Positions 50,467-64,000 of a stretch of 64,000 nt of DNA are shown here, one piece after another; the stretch's first letter is position 1; every line of letters begins with the position of its first letter. Made by a program: the position numbers and the translations under genes. The stretch is from Bathymodiolus brooksi. Lineage: Eukaryota; Mollusca; Bivalvia; Mytilida; Modiolidae. The notes under the pieces were generated by a model. It did no database searches and was not told the DNA's origin. It was given only the letters and a program-made list of their open reading frames with translations. The stretch is taken from contig OY804582.1 of the NCBI GenBank assembly GCA_963680875.1, positions 53,028,646-53,092,645 on the forward strand, read 5' to 3'.

Positions 50467-52800
50467 AATAACTCCTTTAAAAAAAATTATATTAGAATCA
50501 AATCAGGAATGTGTGTTCTATTTCATCACTTTGTTTGTGTATAGTGTACAATATGCTCAGAACATGACAGTTTTAGCACCTTTCTAAATTTCCGGCTTGG
50601 AAAGTTAAGCCAGTCCTCACGATGAGCACCGGTCCTCCGGCCCAAGATCAGAAAAACTTTGTTCAGACCAGTAAATTTTTCAATCTTTATTTAGAATTAT
50701 CGGTATATATAAATAAATTCAAGAATTTGATTCGGACCAGTAAATTCAAATTTAATTTCGAGGACTGTAAGCATGACCCTGTAACATACTTACATATCTA
50801 ATCATCTTGTAATCGGCTATAAAGTATCTCATTGTTCTCTCTTAAAGAGTTATTCAAATTTTCACAAAAACAATAATCTGATAAGTGATTTGTTTTATGA
50901 TTTACTTAAATCTTTCTGTAAACATGTATCATATAACTTTGTTGTAGCAAATTTTAATTATGGTAATTTGTATTAAAAGTAATACACATGTAATTTATAA
51001 AAATAAAACAAAGAGTCATTTTGATGATATCTTTTAGCTGCAGTGATCTATAAGTTGTCATAGTGTTTGTTCTGTATTTTATAGCAGTGTTTGAATAGGA
51101 TATAACTTTATATTTAAGAATATGCTAAAAAATAATAATTTAGAAATGAATTCACCAAAATGTTATCGTAACCATTTTGCTTCATTTTTTTAGGACAAAT
51201 TACATACATAAAAACAGGCATTTTTTCATCATTCCTAAAAAATAATTTTATTTCAATATTTAAATTATACAGTAAATTTTTTATTGGATATTATAGTTTA
51301 TGCTACATTTAAGTTTTCTATATATTTGATAATAAATAATTTGAAAGTAAGGTAATGTGAGTAAAAATATATCTAAAACTCATGTAAAAAAATAGAAGTT
51401 AAGAAACATAACATACATGTATTTTATCCTGCACAGGTTCTATTTGAGAAGTCAAACTTCGTTGACAGGATAAATTGTTTGTTATTTATGGTTACTGATC
51501 AAGATATAGTTGTTCTGGTACCTGATTCATGTAGAGCAAATGGTAAGAAACGGTAACAGTATAAGTGTTGGCCTGATAGAGGCTACCATTGAAAGCAATT
51601 AGAATGTCGATTGTTTCTGCTCTTTTCAGACAATGTTGGAATTGTTTTTGACTTTTTGCAGGATAAAGGCAATATACGTACATTGTCTAAATATAAAATG
51701 CTAGTTTTTCTACCTGTTTCTAAAGCTTGTACAAATAAATGTTATATTTTTAGACAGTGTACGTATATTACATAAACATGTGATAATGATATTAGATTCT
51801 TTATAGATAAAACATACAACTAGGAAATTAGGCTTAAATATATCTTGTTAATCCATTATAAAGTCCCTAATTACATTGTAAGTACAGTATTAGAGGTATT
51901 AACTGTTAAGGGGTTTTATTGAGGTATTAGTGAGAAAGTAAAAGGGATGTTTGTTGTCTTTAAATAATTATGCATTTCAGGTAATTTGCATTTTCTCAGG
52001 GGCTGTAGAAATCAGTTGCTGTGTTTGTCCAGGTTGACATAAATTCCTATAGATGAACTGGGTACATGTAGATTCCACTCTAGCATATAAAATTTTCTGC
52101 TTTTTAGTAGAATTTTGTATTCCCATTGATAATTACAAAGTTTAGATATTTCAACACACCTTAATTTTTACAATGATTACCTTTAGTAGCTTTATATAAG
52201 CAAAATGTTATTTTTTTATTGGAGGCAATGTTATGTGTTAATTTTTTAAGAATTATTTGAAAGCTATGCAGATTTAATTAGCTTTTAAAATTATAATGTA
52301 CAATGACATTCCAAATTGTCCGTCCTCTGTCTGTTATAATTTTGTAGTTAATTTGTATAAAATGTACAATACAATTGAAATGTTGATACCTGTAGTAGTG
52401 TACATATTTATAAGTTATTTATAGAAACAGGTTTTTCCCTACACAAAAATAACAGGAAGAAAACAATAAAGTAAATAGAATCAAAGATTTTGTTGTTATT
52501 TTTAAGAAATAAATTGGAGATGAGAATGTATTATAAAATGAAACCTTTAAGGAAAAACAGAATTTAATCCACATCTGGTATATGTATAGAATAGAACTTG
52601 CCTGTAGTTTACTGGTACTTTTAACTTCTTGGGTGAGAAAAGTGTTGTGGTTAAAACCAGTGTAAGCAGTTTGTTAAAGAATTTTGTTGGTGCTATGGTA
52701 AAGGTATTTCCACTGTTAGTCTTACAGAATGGGTTTGGTTTTGACAGTGATGCCTTGTACTATTCTAGAGTTATTCCTCTTGAAAGTGTTAAAATTACAA
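50467..52800. other. Gene-free AT-rich stretch with one palindrome
   Basis: No coding potential that I can support. Contains the CAATATACGT palindrome at 51670-51771 and a GC-richer piece at 50580-50660 of unknown origin. Confidence 0.45.
51670..51771. mobile_element. CAATATACGTACATTGTC palindromic MITE, copy 2
   Basis: 'caatatacgtacattgtcta' and 'tagacagtgtacgtatatta' are inverted copies about 60 bases apart. Related to 37821-37968. Confidence 0.65.
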
Positions 52801-52971
52801 TACAGTGGAATTTGTGCAATCTGACACCTGAGTTTTCTGACATCCAAGAAAAATGTATAGTCCCAAAATATTTCTGTTAACTAACATGAAAACCTGAGTA
52901 TTTCTACATCCTGTACAATCCAACACATCCCTGGTCCCTTAATGTGTCAGATTAGACGGGGTTCCATTGTA
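52801..52971. mobile_element. TACAGTGGAA-ended MITE
   Basis: TACAGTGGAATTTG at the left and GGGGTTCCATTGTA at the right, TA-flanked, 171 bp. Same class as the MITE at 24394. Confidence 0.65.
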
Positions 52972-53199
52972 CATTTAATTTCTGGATGAGATATTCAGTT
53001 ACATTCCACATTTATTACAACATTCTGGTCGTTTGATTTTGAACTTGGTGAATTTTTCTGGTTTATTTTGGATATCTTCATCTACCAATGACATCATTCT
53101 AATGTGGTATGGTTTTAATAATTACAGATCAAATTTGATTTTGGCTTTGATACCTTTTTCAATTGATGAGCTATGGCTCTTGGAAATCAAAATACTGGG

Positions 53200-53495
53200 G
53201 ACTGCTGTGGTAGATTGTAATTTCAATCCCTGGTAAGGTCAAATCCTAAACTATAATATTGGTATTTGCCTCTTGCCCACTTTAAAAACAGCATTAAGAA
53301 GTAAGAACAAAGATTGGTTGCCATGGAAGTCAACATTATGTGTTGGAGTGGAGCAACATACCTGTATGCTGTTCTTTCACTATTATAAATATAACTAAGT
53401 GTGGTGGTCTAGTACAATGCAGACATCATCATTTCTTCAATGTAACATTCTCACAAGTACATATCTGAAAAATTGCTCAACAACAATCACTCATT
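53200..53495 (+). mobile_element. SINE family B copy, diverged
   Basis: 'gtagattgtaatttcaatcc', 'cagcattaagaagtaagaac', 'gagtggagcaacatacctgt' and tail 'acaacaatcactcattatct' follow family B order. The head is poor. Confidence 0.55.
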
Positions 53496-53599
53496 ATCTC
53501 CCCCACACATGAATATGTCTTTAACTGTATTATTATGTTTTTTGTTTGTTTAGAGTGTTTTTTAATATATGACTGGTGTATATCATTGCAGTTCCCTAA

Positions 53600-55980
53600 T
53601 ATTTGTCTGTATCTGTATGAGTACGTTGTAGAATCCCTGCTGGGCTTTTATACAATGGGTAGAGAAGAGCGCTGATTTAGTCTCGCTGACAGCTAAAATT
53701 GCTGTTTTGAAGTCTTCAGTTGTTTTAGACTGCACTATGTTGTCTTCTAGGTTGTTCCAATCTATAGCCGTTCTAATAAAGAAAGAGTTTTTATACTGTT
53801 CTGACTTGGCTTCTGGTACTTTTACACTTTTGCTATTGATTGTGCTTGTCTAGTTACACTATTTGTAGAGATGCAGTTGTCAAACTTCTATGGTCTAATC
53901 TGTCTTTTTCCTTTGTTCCTTGTTATGAAGTCAGAGGAAGGCATTGCTGGTATCTGCCCCTCTGCCACCTTGTAGAAAAATATGAGACGTTGTTGTTTCC
54001 GTCTGTGGTATAGATATGTGTGGTAAGGTTTAGTTCTTTTTAGCATTTTGGCTATACATCTTTCTTCTCTTGATCTATAGTCTTTATTAATAAATCTAGC
54101 TCCTCTTCTTTGGATTTTTTCTAATTTCTCAATGTCGTTTTTCTGGTAAGGGTCCCATATTGTGGCTCCATATTCTAAAACAGATCTAACTAATGAGATG
54201 TAGGCGTTTTTCCTGCATTCCTTCGGACAATGTTGTAAATTTCGTCTGAGGAAGCCGATGGTTGAGTTGGCCTTCTTTGTGATGTTCGATATGTGTGTAC
54301 TCCATTTGAGGTCTTCTGATATTTGGAGTCCAAGATATGGATTTGAGTCTACTTGTTCTAATATGTGCCCTCCAAGTTGATAAAATGTGTGGGTCTTTTT
54401 CTTTATTGACATGATAATAACATTTTGTGGCATTGAATCTCATGCCTCAGTTTTCGGCCCATTTTTCCAGATTTTCACGGTCTTTTTGTAGTTTGTTGTG
54501 GTCGTTTTGGCTGTTGATTTCACGGTACAACAAGCAGTCATCTGCAAAGAGTCTTACTGATGATTTGACTGCATCTGGTAGGTCGTTTATGTGACAGAGA
54601 AATAGTATGGGGCCGAGTACTGTCCCTTATGGTACTGACCTGTTGGGATGATTCTCCTAATGTTACCCTCATTTTCCTTTTTGTTAGAAAGTTCGTAAGC
54701 CATCTGTGTACTGGTCCTCTGATTCCATATTGGTCTAATTTATGTAGCAGTTTTTTGTGGGGTACAGTGTCGAAGGCTTTCGAGAAGTCTAATATTGCCA
54801 TGTCAATTTGTTTGCCTTTGTCGTAAGATTTTAGCAGGTCGTTTATTGTTATTAGTAATTGTGTTTCGCAGGAGTAGCCTGATCTGAAGCCATGATTTAG
54901 TGTTGTTAGTACTTTGTTCTTCTCTAGATGTCTCAGCATGTGTTTACAGATGATGTGTTCTAATAGCTTGCACGGTACTGATGTTAGAGATATTGGCCGA
55001 TAGTTTTCTGCTGCATGTTTGTTCCCTTTCTTATATATGCAATAAATGTTTGCATTGAGCCAGTCTTGTGGTAGTTCTCCCGTGTCTATTGAATGTTGGT
55101 ACATAGTTGTGAATATAGGTGCTAGTTCTTCTGCACATTCTTTGAGGACTCTATTAGGTATATTGTCAGGCCCGGATGCTTTTGAAGGGTTTACTTTCTT
55201 GAGTAGATCTGCGACTCTCTTTTCTCTGATTGTTAGTGTTGGAGTCGAGTTTCTTACTTGCTTTGTGGTGTTTGGCATATTGACTGATGTATCTTTGGTG
55301 AAGACTGATTGGAACTGTCTTATCAATATTTCGGCTTTCTCTTTGCTGTTGGTGACCAGTTGAACTCCTTGTTTTAGTGGTGATACCCCTATGTTGTCCT
55401 GTTTCTTGGATTTGATTTACTTCCAGAAGGGTTATGAGTTATTACTTTGGAGTCCTTCGTTGATTGTTGAGTTGATGTAATCCCACTCTGCTTTCCTCGT
55501 TTGTTTTTTACATTCTGTTTGACATTACCTATAGTTGTTCCATGTTTTAGTTTTCTTTGCTTGGTTGTGAAGTCGTTGTTTTCTTTTTATCTTCTTTCTT
55601 ACGTTGTTATTTATCCATGGTAGGTTGTTATTAGATTTGATCGTTTTTGATGGTATATTTTCGTCTAGGCTAGAACACAGCTTCCTTTTAAATGTCTGCC
55701 ATATGTTATCTGAGGTTTCCTTGTTGGTATATCCCATCCTGAGTTCTTTGGATTGTGGGTTTTCTTTTACCTTGTTCCAGTTTGCCTTCGAGTAGATATC
55801 GGTATACCTTTTTCTAGGTGTTGTCTTTTGGTAGTGAGGTTTTGTTTCCATATCTGTGATAATGATGGCAGGATCTGATATTCCTGGAATGTTTGTGGAA
55901 GATTTTATCAATGATGGATTCATGGTGAAAATTAGGTCCTGTAGGTTGTTTTCCCTCGTTGGTTCACTGTGGACAATATT
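53600..55980 (-). pseudogene. Decayed non-LTR retrotransposon (Jockey/CR1-like)
   Basis: Reading from 55980 down: the end of an endonuclease domain (PTRENNLQDLIFT, then IPGISDPAIIITDM, where the usual SDH is SDP), a basic linker, and a reverse transcriptase with NYRPISLTSVP, GFRSGYSCETQL, LDFSKAFDTVPH and, after a frameshift near 54640, GTVLGPILFLCHINDLP and FADDCLLY. A thumb/C-terminal region follows (YLGLQISEDLKWSTHI, RSVLEYGATIWDPYQ, IQRRGARFI), ending NSFFIRTAIDWNNLED in yet another frame. It is 5'-truncated, with several frameshifts, in-frame stops and a lost catalytic His, so it is inactive. The minus-strand open frames at 55525-55923, 54538-55326 and 53888-54433 are its surviving pieces. 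Confidence 0.88.
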
Positions 55981-58020
55981 TTAGAGTTGTAAACTTTAAT
56001 TCGAGAAGCACCTGTCTATTCTACCAGCTATCAGGTTGTCAATACGGTACAATATTTTTGTATAATCTGACTATATGTTCCACTGTTTGTCATTCTCGTA
56101 ATTTTGGTTTCTGGCGTCAAGAAGGAGCATGGGAAGCCGAGTGGCTATAAACATTTATTTCTAAACACAGGCCTAACAGAACTGATTTGGATATCAAGCC
56201 CAGATACCAACCTCAAATATTACTCATTCCACCCAAGGCTAGTGAATTCAATGTAAACATTGGGGCTTTCCTGTCCCACAAGTACCATACTCGGCTAGCA
56301 ACCACTTTCTTAAAATCGTGATAAATATGAATAACCAACCTTATGTCACAATCTGATTAAATTCAGACATTTTTTGGCCAGTTGGTTTGCTCATAGCCTG
56401 CTCCTAACACTTTCATTTTCATTTGCTGGTAAATAGGGTTACTCGTATTCGTATGTGGCCAGTAATGGGGTTTCCTCTGATCTCCCACCGCGCCACATGT
56501 AAGTAAGAGATATGATTTTAATCATATTGCTTCTGGCAATGATGTTAGACTTATTGTTGTCTTTGACATTTACTTCACTGAGTTTGGTGCTGTGTTGACG
56601 ACTGTTTTACCTGTTTTTTTCAAGTATTGTTATAAATACTGTTATAGTGACAGCCGGAAACTTTGAGCCGTAATGAAAGCGGGAGGTTTGGCGCTTTAAA
56701 ATCTGATTCAACCCACCATTTCTTTAGAAATGCCTGTACCAAGTCAGGGTCATTACGGGTTTCACAGTTTTCCGGTTGTTGACTGATTTTGTCTGTTTAT
56801 ATAATTATGAGTTTTTACTTTCCCTTTGTCAGATTGCTCGAAGTTCGGTAATTTTGTTATTACCCTTATTTATGCTATTTCTGCGAGAATATACCCTTCT
56901 TGAAGTAGAAACAGAAACAGTAGAGTCTTTATATCTCCTTAAATGAAATAATTGATATTGGAAGTCTATTTACAATGTATATTCATATTTCCTTCCTTAA
57001 AGGGGACAACTTGGCATCTACTAGAGTTTCTCCTCTAAATGCAACAAATTTATGTTGTGAAACTGGGTACAAGAATATCTCCTTCCCTAAATGAAACAAA
57101 TTTTAATTGTAAGCTGGCCTATCTACAAAAATTTCCTTTCCCTTTCCTAAATGTTAGGGCTTCCTAAATTGAACTTTATATCTTTATATAATACTGGATA
57201 AAACGTGAACTTTTATCCCACCTTTAATAAATAAATATGGTTTTATTTGAACAGGCTTAAATATGAGTGGCCTAAATATCATAAATGTCAAAATAATATC
57301 TAATATCATGACATTCTTTAACCATAAATTGTGATAGTCCAAATGATTACCCAATACACGACTAGACTAAAAAATATAGATATTGAATACATGTAATTAT
57401 GAAAAAATAATAACCAAGAACAAAATAATACAAAAAAAATCAATGTCTGCTGGTATAAAATTAGACTTTTGTACATTTATTTTCAGACATAGACACATGT
57501 TTCTAACCTTTGTTTGTGTCAAAGCAATTATACTGGTATACTAGACATTTTAGTTCATATAATATTTCTTGCTTGTAAAGGTTGGGATTTAAATCTCTTC
57601 TAAAGGTAAGACAATTTTGTTGTTAAGGACATTTTACATCAGCTTTTAAATACTTATGTTTCCATTTCAGATATTTTTGCCAAAAAATCCTTGGTGTTAG
57701 AGAAATCTTATCTAAGTATAATAATAATTTTACAGCTGCATTCAACCATTAATTAATAAAGGAAAATACGACCTGATTCATGGTTGACAGTAGAATTGAT
57801 CAAAACTAGAAAGATGAATGGGTCTAGTCTTCTAGTACTAATAAACAAATACATTAACCACTATATCTGGAATGGAACGGGTTGTGTATCCAGAATTTTA
57901 CAATTATAACTCTTAAGTTGTCTTCAAATAAGGCAAATTTACAGAATATGATCTGTGTCACAAATGACCACCGATATGTTCCACTTGTCCTAAGCACTTC
58001 CCAGTCCTTTCCTCATTCGT
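55981..58020. other. Gene-free sequence, no clear features
   Basis: AT-rich with moderately GC-richer pieces at about 56160-56500 and 56650-56770. No open frame with protein-like features on either strand; possibly old repeat sequence. Confidence 0.4.
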
Positions 58021-58245
58021 TATCTTATCACCTGGTTTGTAACCATAGTAACACGACGGGAACCACTAGTGAAGCAGGAACTGCTTACCGTTCCGGAGCA
58101 CACGAGTTCATCCCGGTTTTTATTGGGGTTCTCGATCTTTTGTTTTCTGTGTAGTGTTTTGTAGATCGTTGTTTGTCATTTTTCATATGGCCATTGTGTT
58201 GTCTGTCCTTCGATTTACGGATTCTGATTACCCCTTTTGTATCCT
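58021..58245 (+). repeat. Fragment of a bivalve-type dispersed repeat
   Basis: 'ttttgttttctgtgtagtgt', 'tttgtagatcgttgtttgtc' and 'gattctgattaccccttttg' follow the order of a repeat I remember as abundant in mussel genomes. The open frames at 57882 and 58154 over it are not genes. Confidence 0.4.
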
Positions 58246-58343
58246 AAACTGCTTCATGATAATTAAATACACTAGATACATATTTCTGTATTTAACTTCT
58301 TTTGGCTGTGGTCCACCCCAAACACATCAATTCTAAATTAAAG

Positions 58344-58511
58344 TACAGTAATCCACTACTTATAAGGCCATACTTCTAATCAGTTCAGTTTTCAGATGCA
58401 TTGAAAAAGTAAAATACTACTTAATTGTCCCTCTCAAAAGAGGCCACCCCTCTTATAAGTCCACGTATTCATTGCATAATGGATCGTTCTTATAACAGAG
58501 GGACTACTGTA
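58344..58511. mobile_element. TACAGTAATCC-ended MITE
   Basis: TACAGTAATCCACTACTTAT at the left and GGGACTACTGTA at the right, TA-flanked, 168 bp. Its interior ('ccctctcaaaagaggccacc') is the single-copy relative of the 57-bp array at 34830. Confidence 0.75.
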
Positions 58512-58590
58512 GCAAACATGTAATAGCAGGGTGGTCTCCAATAATCTAGAAATGTCAAAATTTTGTATAATCTCAATTTGAATGTACAAT

Positions 58591-61500
58591 GTTACACATA
58601 CGTGAAATACAAGTCATATTTATACCACGGTTTACACATACGTGAAATACAAGTCATATTTATACCACGGTTTACACATACGTGAAATACAAGTCATATT
58701 TATACCATGGTTTACACATACGTGAAATACAAGTCATATTTATACCACGGTTTACACATACGTGAAATACAAGTCATATTTATACCACGGTTTACACATA
58801 CGTGAAATACAAGTCATATTTATACCACGGTTTACACATACGTGAAATACAAGTCATATTTATACCATGGTTACACATACGTGAAATACAAGTCATATTT
58901 ATACCACGGTTTACACATACGTGAAATACAAGTCATATTTATACCATGGTTACACATACGTGAAATACAAGTCATATTTATACCACGGTTTACACATACG
59001 TGAAATACAAGTCATATTTATACCACGGTTTACACATACGTGAAATACAAGTCATATTTATAACACGGTTTACACATACGTGAAATACAAGTCATATTTA
59101 TAACACGGTTTACACATACGTGAAATACAAGTCATATTTATACCACGGTTTACACATACGTGAAATACAAGTCATATTTATACCATGGTTACACATACGT
59201 GAAATACAAGTCATATTTATACCACGGTTTACACATACGTGAAATACAAGTCATATTTATACCACGGTTTACACATACGTGAAATACAAGTCATATTTAT
59301 ACCACGGTTTACACATACGTGAAATACAAGTCATATTTATACCACGGTTTACACATACGTGAAATACAAGTCATATTTATACCACGGTTTACACATACGT
59401 GAAATACAAGTCATATTTATACCATGGTTACACATACGTGAAATACAAGTCCTATTTATACCACGGTTTACACATACGTGAAATACAAGTCATATTTATA
59501 CCATGGTTACACATACGTGAAATACAAGTCATATTTATACCACGGTTTACACATACGTGAAATACAAGTCATATTTATACCACGGTTTACACATACGTGA
59601 AATACAAGTCATATTTATACCACGGTTTACACATACGTGAAATACAAGTCATATTTATACCACGGTTTACACATACGTGAAATACAAGTCATATTTATAC
59701 CACGGTTTACACATACGTGAAATACAAGTCATATTTATACCATGGTTACACATACGTGAAATACAAGTCATATTTATACCACGGTTTACACATACGTGAA
59801 ATACAAGTCATATTTATACCACGGTTTACACATACGTGAAATACAAGTCATATTTATACCACGGTTTACACATACATGAAATACAAGTCATATTTATACC
59901 ATGGTTTACACATACGTGAAATACAAGTCATATTTATACCACGGTTTACACATACGTGAAATACAAGTCATATTTATACCACGGTTTACACATACGTGAA
60001 ATACAAGTCATATTTATACCACGGTTTACACATACGTGAAATACAAGTCATATTTATACCACGGTTTACACATACGTGAAATACAAATCATATTTATACC
60101 ACGGTTTACACATACGTGAAATACAAGTCATATTTATACCATGGTTACACATACGTGAAATACAAGTCATATTTATACCACGGTTTACACATACGTGAAA
60201 AATACAAGTCATATTTATACCACGGTTTACACATACGTGAAATACAAGTCATATTTATACCACGGTTTACACATACGTGAAATACAAGTCATATTTATAC
60301 CATGGTTACACATACGTGAAATACAAGTCATATTTATACCACGGTTTACACATACGTGAAATACAAGTCATATTTATACCACGGTTTACACATACGTGAA
60401 ATACAAGTCATATTTATACCACGGTTTACACATACGTGAAATACAAGCCATATTTATACCATGGTTACACATACGTGAAATACAAGTCATATTTATACCA
60501 TGGTTACACATACGTGAAATACAAGTCATATTTATACCATGGTTACACATACGTGAAATACAAGTCATATTTATACCACGGTTTACACATACGTGAAATA
60601 CAAGTCATATTTATACCACGGTTTACACATACGTGAAATACAAGTCATATTTATACCACGGTTTACACATACGTGAAATACAAGTCATATTTATACCATG
60701 GTTACACATACGTGAAATACAAGTCATATTTATACCATGGTTACACATACGTGAAATACAAGTCATATTTATACCATGGTTTACACATACGTGAAATACA
60801 AGTCATATTTATACCATGGTTACACATACGTGAAATTCAAGTCATATTTATACCACGGTTTACACATACGTGAAATACAAGTCATATTTATACCACGGTT
60901 TACACATACGTGAAATACAAGTCATATTTATACCACGGTTTACACATACGTGAAATACAAGTCATATTTATACCATGGTTACACATACGTGAAATACAAG
61001 TCATATTTATACCATGGTTACACATACGTGAAATACAAGTCATATTTATACCACGGTTTACACATACGTGAAATACAAGTCATATTTATACCACGGTTTA
61101 CACATACGTGAAATACAAGCCATATTTATACCATGGTTACACATACGTGAAATACAAGTCATATTTATACCATGGCTACACATACGTGAAATACAAGTCA
61201 TATTTATACCATGGTTACACATACGTGAAATACAAGTCATATTTATACCACGGTTTACACATACGTGAAATACAAGTCATATTTATACCACGGTTTACAC
61301 ATACGTGAAATACAAGTCATATTTATACCACGGTTTACACATACGTGAAATACAAGTCATATTTATACCATGGTTACACATACGTGAAATACAAGTCATA
61401 TTTATACCATGGTTACACATACGTGAAATACAAGTCATATTTATACCATGGTTTACACATACGTGAAATACAAGTCATATTTATACCATGGTTACACATA

Positions 61501-64000
61501 CGTGAAATACAAGTCATATTTATACCACGGTTTACACATACGTGAAATACAAGTCATATTTATACCACGGTTTACACATACGTGAAATACAAGTCATATT
61601 TATACCACGGTTTACACATACGTGAAATACAAGTCATATTTATACCACGGTTTACACATACGTGAAATACAAGTCATATTTATACCATGGTTACACATAC
61701 GTGAAATACAAGTCATATTTATACCACGGTTTACACATACGTGAAATACAAGTCATATTTATACCACGGTTTACACATACGTGAAATACAAGTCATATTT
61801 ATACCATGGTTTACACATACGTGAAATACAAGTCATATTTATACCACGGTTTACACATACGTGAAATACAAGTCATATTTATACCACGGTTTACACATAC
61901 GTGAAATACAAGTCATATTTATACCACGGTTTACACATACGTGAAATACAAGTCATATTTATACCATGGTTACACATACGTGAAATACAAGTCATATTTA
62001 TACCACGGTTTACACATACGTGAAATACAAGTCATATTTATACCATGGTTACACATACGTGAAATACAAGTCATATTTATACCACGGTTTACACATACGT
62101 GAAATACAAGTCATATTTATACCACGGTTTACACATACGTGAAATACAAGTCATATTTATAACACGGTTTACACATACGTGAAATACAAGTCATATTTAT
62201 AACACGGTTTACACATACGTGAAATACAAGTCATATTTATACCACGGTTTACACATACGTGAAATACAAGTCATATTTATACCATGGTTACACATACGTG
62301 AAATACAAGTCATATTTATACCACGGTTTACACATACGTGAAATACAAGTCATATTTATACCACGGTTTACACATACGTGAAATACAAGTCATATTTATA
62401 CCACGGTTTACACATACGTGAAATACAAGTCATATTTATACCACGGTTTACACACACGTGAAATACAAGTCATATTTATACCACGGTTTACACATACGTG
62501 AAATACAAGTCATATGTATACCATGGTTACACATACGTGAAATACAAGTCATATTTATACCACGGTTTACACATACGTGAAATACAAGTCATATTTATAC
62601 CACGGTTTACACATACGTGAAATACAAGTCATATTTATACCACGGTTTACACATACGTGAAATACAAGTCATATTTATACCACGGTTTACACATACGTGA
62701 AATACAAGTCATATTTATACCACGGTTTACACATACGTGAAATACAAGTCATATTTATACCACGGTTTACACATACGTGAAATACAAGTCATATTTATAC
62801 CACGGTTTACACATACGTGAAATACAAGTCATATTTATACCATGGTTACACATACGTGAAATACAAGTCATATTTATACCACGGTTTACACATACGTGAA
62901 ATACAAGTCATATTTATACCATGGTTTACACATACGTGAAATACAAGTCATATTTATACCACGGTTTACACATACGTGAAATACAAGTCATATTTATACC
63001 ACGGTTACACATACGTGAAATACAAGTCATGTTTATACCACGGTTTACACATACGTGAAATACAAGTCATATTTATACCATGGTTTACACATACGTGAAA
63101 TACAAGTCATATTTATACCATGGTTACACATACGTGAAATACAAGTCATATTTATACCACGGTTTACACATACGTGAAATACAAGTCATATTTATACCAT
63201 GGTTTACACATACGTGAAATACAAGTCATATTTATACCACGGTTTACACATACGTGAAATACAAGTCATATTTATACCACGGTTTACACATACGTGAAAT
63301 ACAAGTCATATTTATACCACGGTTTACACATACGTGAAATACAAGTCATATTTATACCACGGTTTACACATACGTGAAATACAAGTCATATTTATACCAC
63401 GGTTTACACATACGTGAAATACAAGTCATATTTATACCACGGTTTACACATACGTGAAATACAAGTCATATTTATACCATGGTTACAGATACGTGAAATA
63501 CAAGTCATATTTATATCACGGTTTACACATACGTGAAATACAAGTCATATTTATACCATGGTTTACACATACGTGAAATACAAGTCATATTTATACCACG
63601 GTTTACACATACGTGAAATACAAGTCATATTTATACCACGGTTTACACATACGTGAAATACAAGTCATATTTATACCACGGTTTACACATACGTGAAATA
63701 CAAGTCATATTTATACCACGGTTTACACATACGTGAAATACAAGTCATATTTATACCATGGTTACACATACGTGAAATACAAGTCATATTTATACCACGG
63801 TTTACACATACGTGAAATACAAGTCATATTTATACCACGGTTTACACATACGTGAAATACAAGTCATATTTATACCATGGTTACACATACGTGAAATACA
63901 AGTCATATTTATACCACGGTTTACACATACGTGAAATACAAGTCATATTTATACCACGGTTTACACATACGTGAAATACAAGTCATATTTATACCACGGT
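58591..64000 (+). repeat. 40-bp minisatellite, ~136 copies, open at window edge
   Basis: Unit 'cacggtttacacatacgtga' + 'aatacaagtcatatttatac'. A common 39-bp variant has 'catggttacac', losing one T. Larger blocks repeat: a 'caagccat' variant recurs exactly 672 bases later (60447 and 61119), and a doublet of 'taacacgg' units recurs about 3.1 kb later (59061/59101 and 62160/62200). The array continues beyond the window. Confidence 0.97.

Noticed and set aside
52629..52880. 83-codon open frame
   Set aside because: Its 3' third lies in a MITE and the rest shows no domain or splice signals.
57882..58336. Two adjacent open frames of 90 and 60 codons
   Set aside because: Lie over a dispersed repeat fragment; no recognisable domain and no splice or promoter support.
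60386..61545. Many 60-66-codon frames on both strands
   Set aside because: Satellite artefacts in the 40-bp array; identical copies recur at 672-base spacing.

Overview
The window looks like nuclear DNA of a mollusc, probably a bivalve. It is AT-rich and intron-dense, with GT-AG introns, many short dispersed repeats and long minisatellites. Several repeat types (the GCTCACCTGA-bounded element, two tRNA-like SINE families with a shared tail) are ones I associate with bivalve genomes; this species-level impression is inference, not a search result.

One protein-coding gene dominates: the plus-strand orthologue of C2CD3, the centriole distal-end protein with several C2 domains. I assembled 34 coding exons from 1922 to the stop at 48242. 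All are joined by canonical GT-AG junctions with consistent phase and give 2,157 residues. The 5' part of the gene lies upstream of the window: the first exon seen opens in mid-codon and matches vertebrate C2CD3 roughly 500 residues into the protein. Six C2-like segments are visible, followed by a long disordered acidic/Ser-rich tail encoded largely by one 1.9 kb exon that carries a repeated TPRD/E motif.

The introns are crowded with mobile DNA. They hold a 3.6 kb TTAA-flanked DNA transposon (6210-9808) with a small TATA-preceded ORF, several Tc1/mariner-like MITEs with TA-CAGT ends, foldback elements, and more than 20 SINE copies, mostly in the sense orientation of the gene. Intron 22 holds a 6.65 kb minisatellite with a 41-bp unit. 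Shorter tandem arrays (57, 68/67, 48, 49, 45 and 37 bp) mostly sit inside or beside transposon copies, as if grown from them.

Downstream of the gene (48243-64000) there is no second cellular gene I can support. The region holds the 3' UTR, a 33-bp minisatellite (about 50098-50466), MITEs, a SINE, a decayed minus-strand non-LTR retrotransposon (about 53600-55980), unidentified AT-rich sequence, and a 40-bp minisatellite from 58591 that runs off the end of the window.

No operon, CRISPR array, rRNA or functional tRNA gene was seen. The most interesting points are the ORF in the TTAA transposon, a hairpin whose two arms match the two unit variants of the 40-bp satellite, a five-fold tandem duplication of a splice donor, an intronic satellite whose every unit resembles a 3' splice site, and repeated seeding of tandem arrays by transposons.
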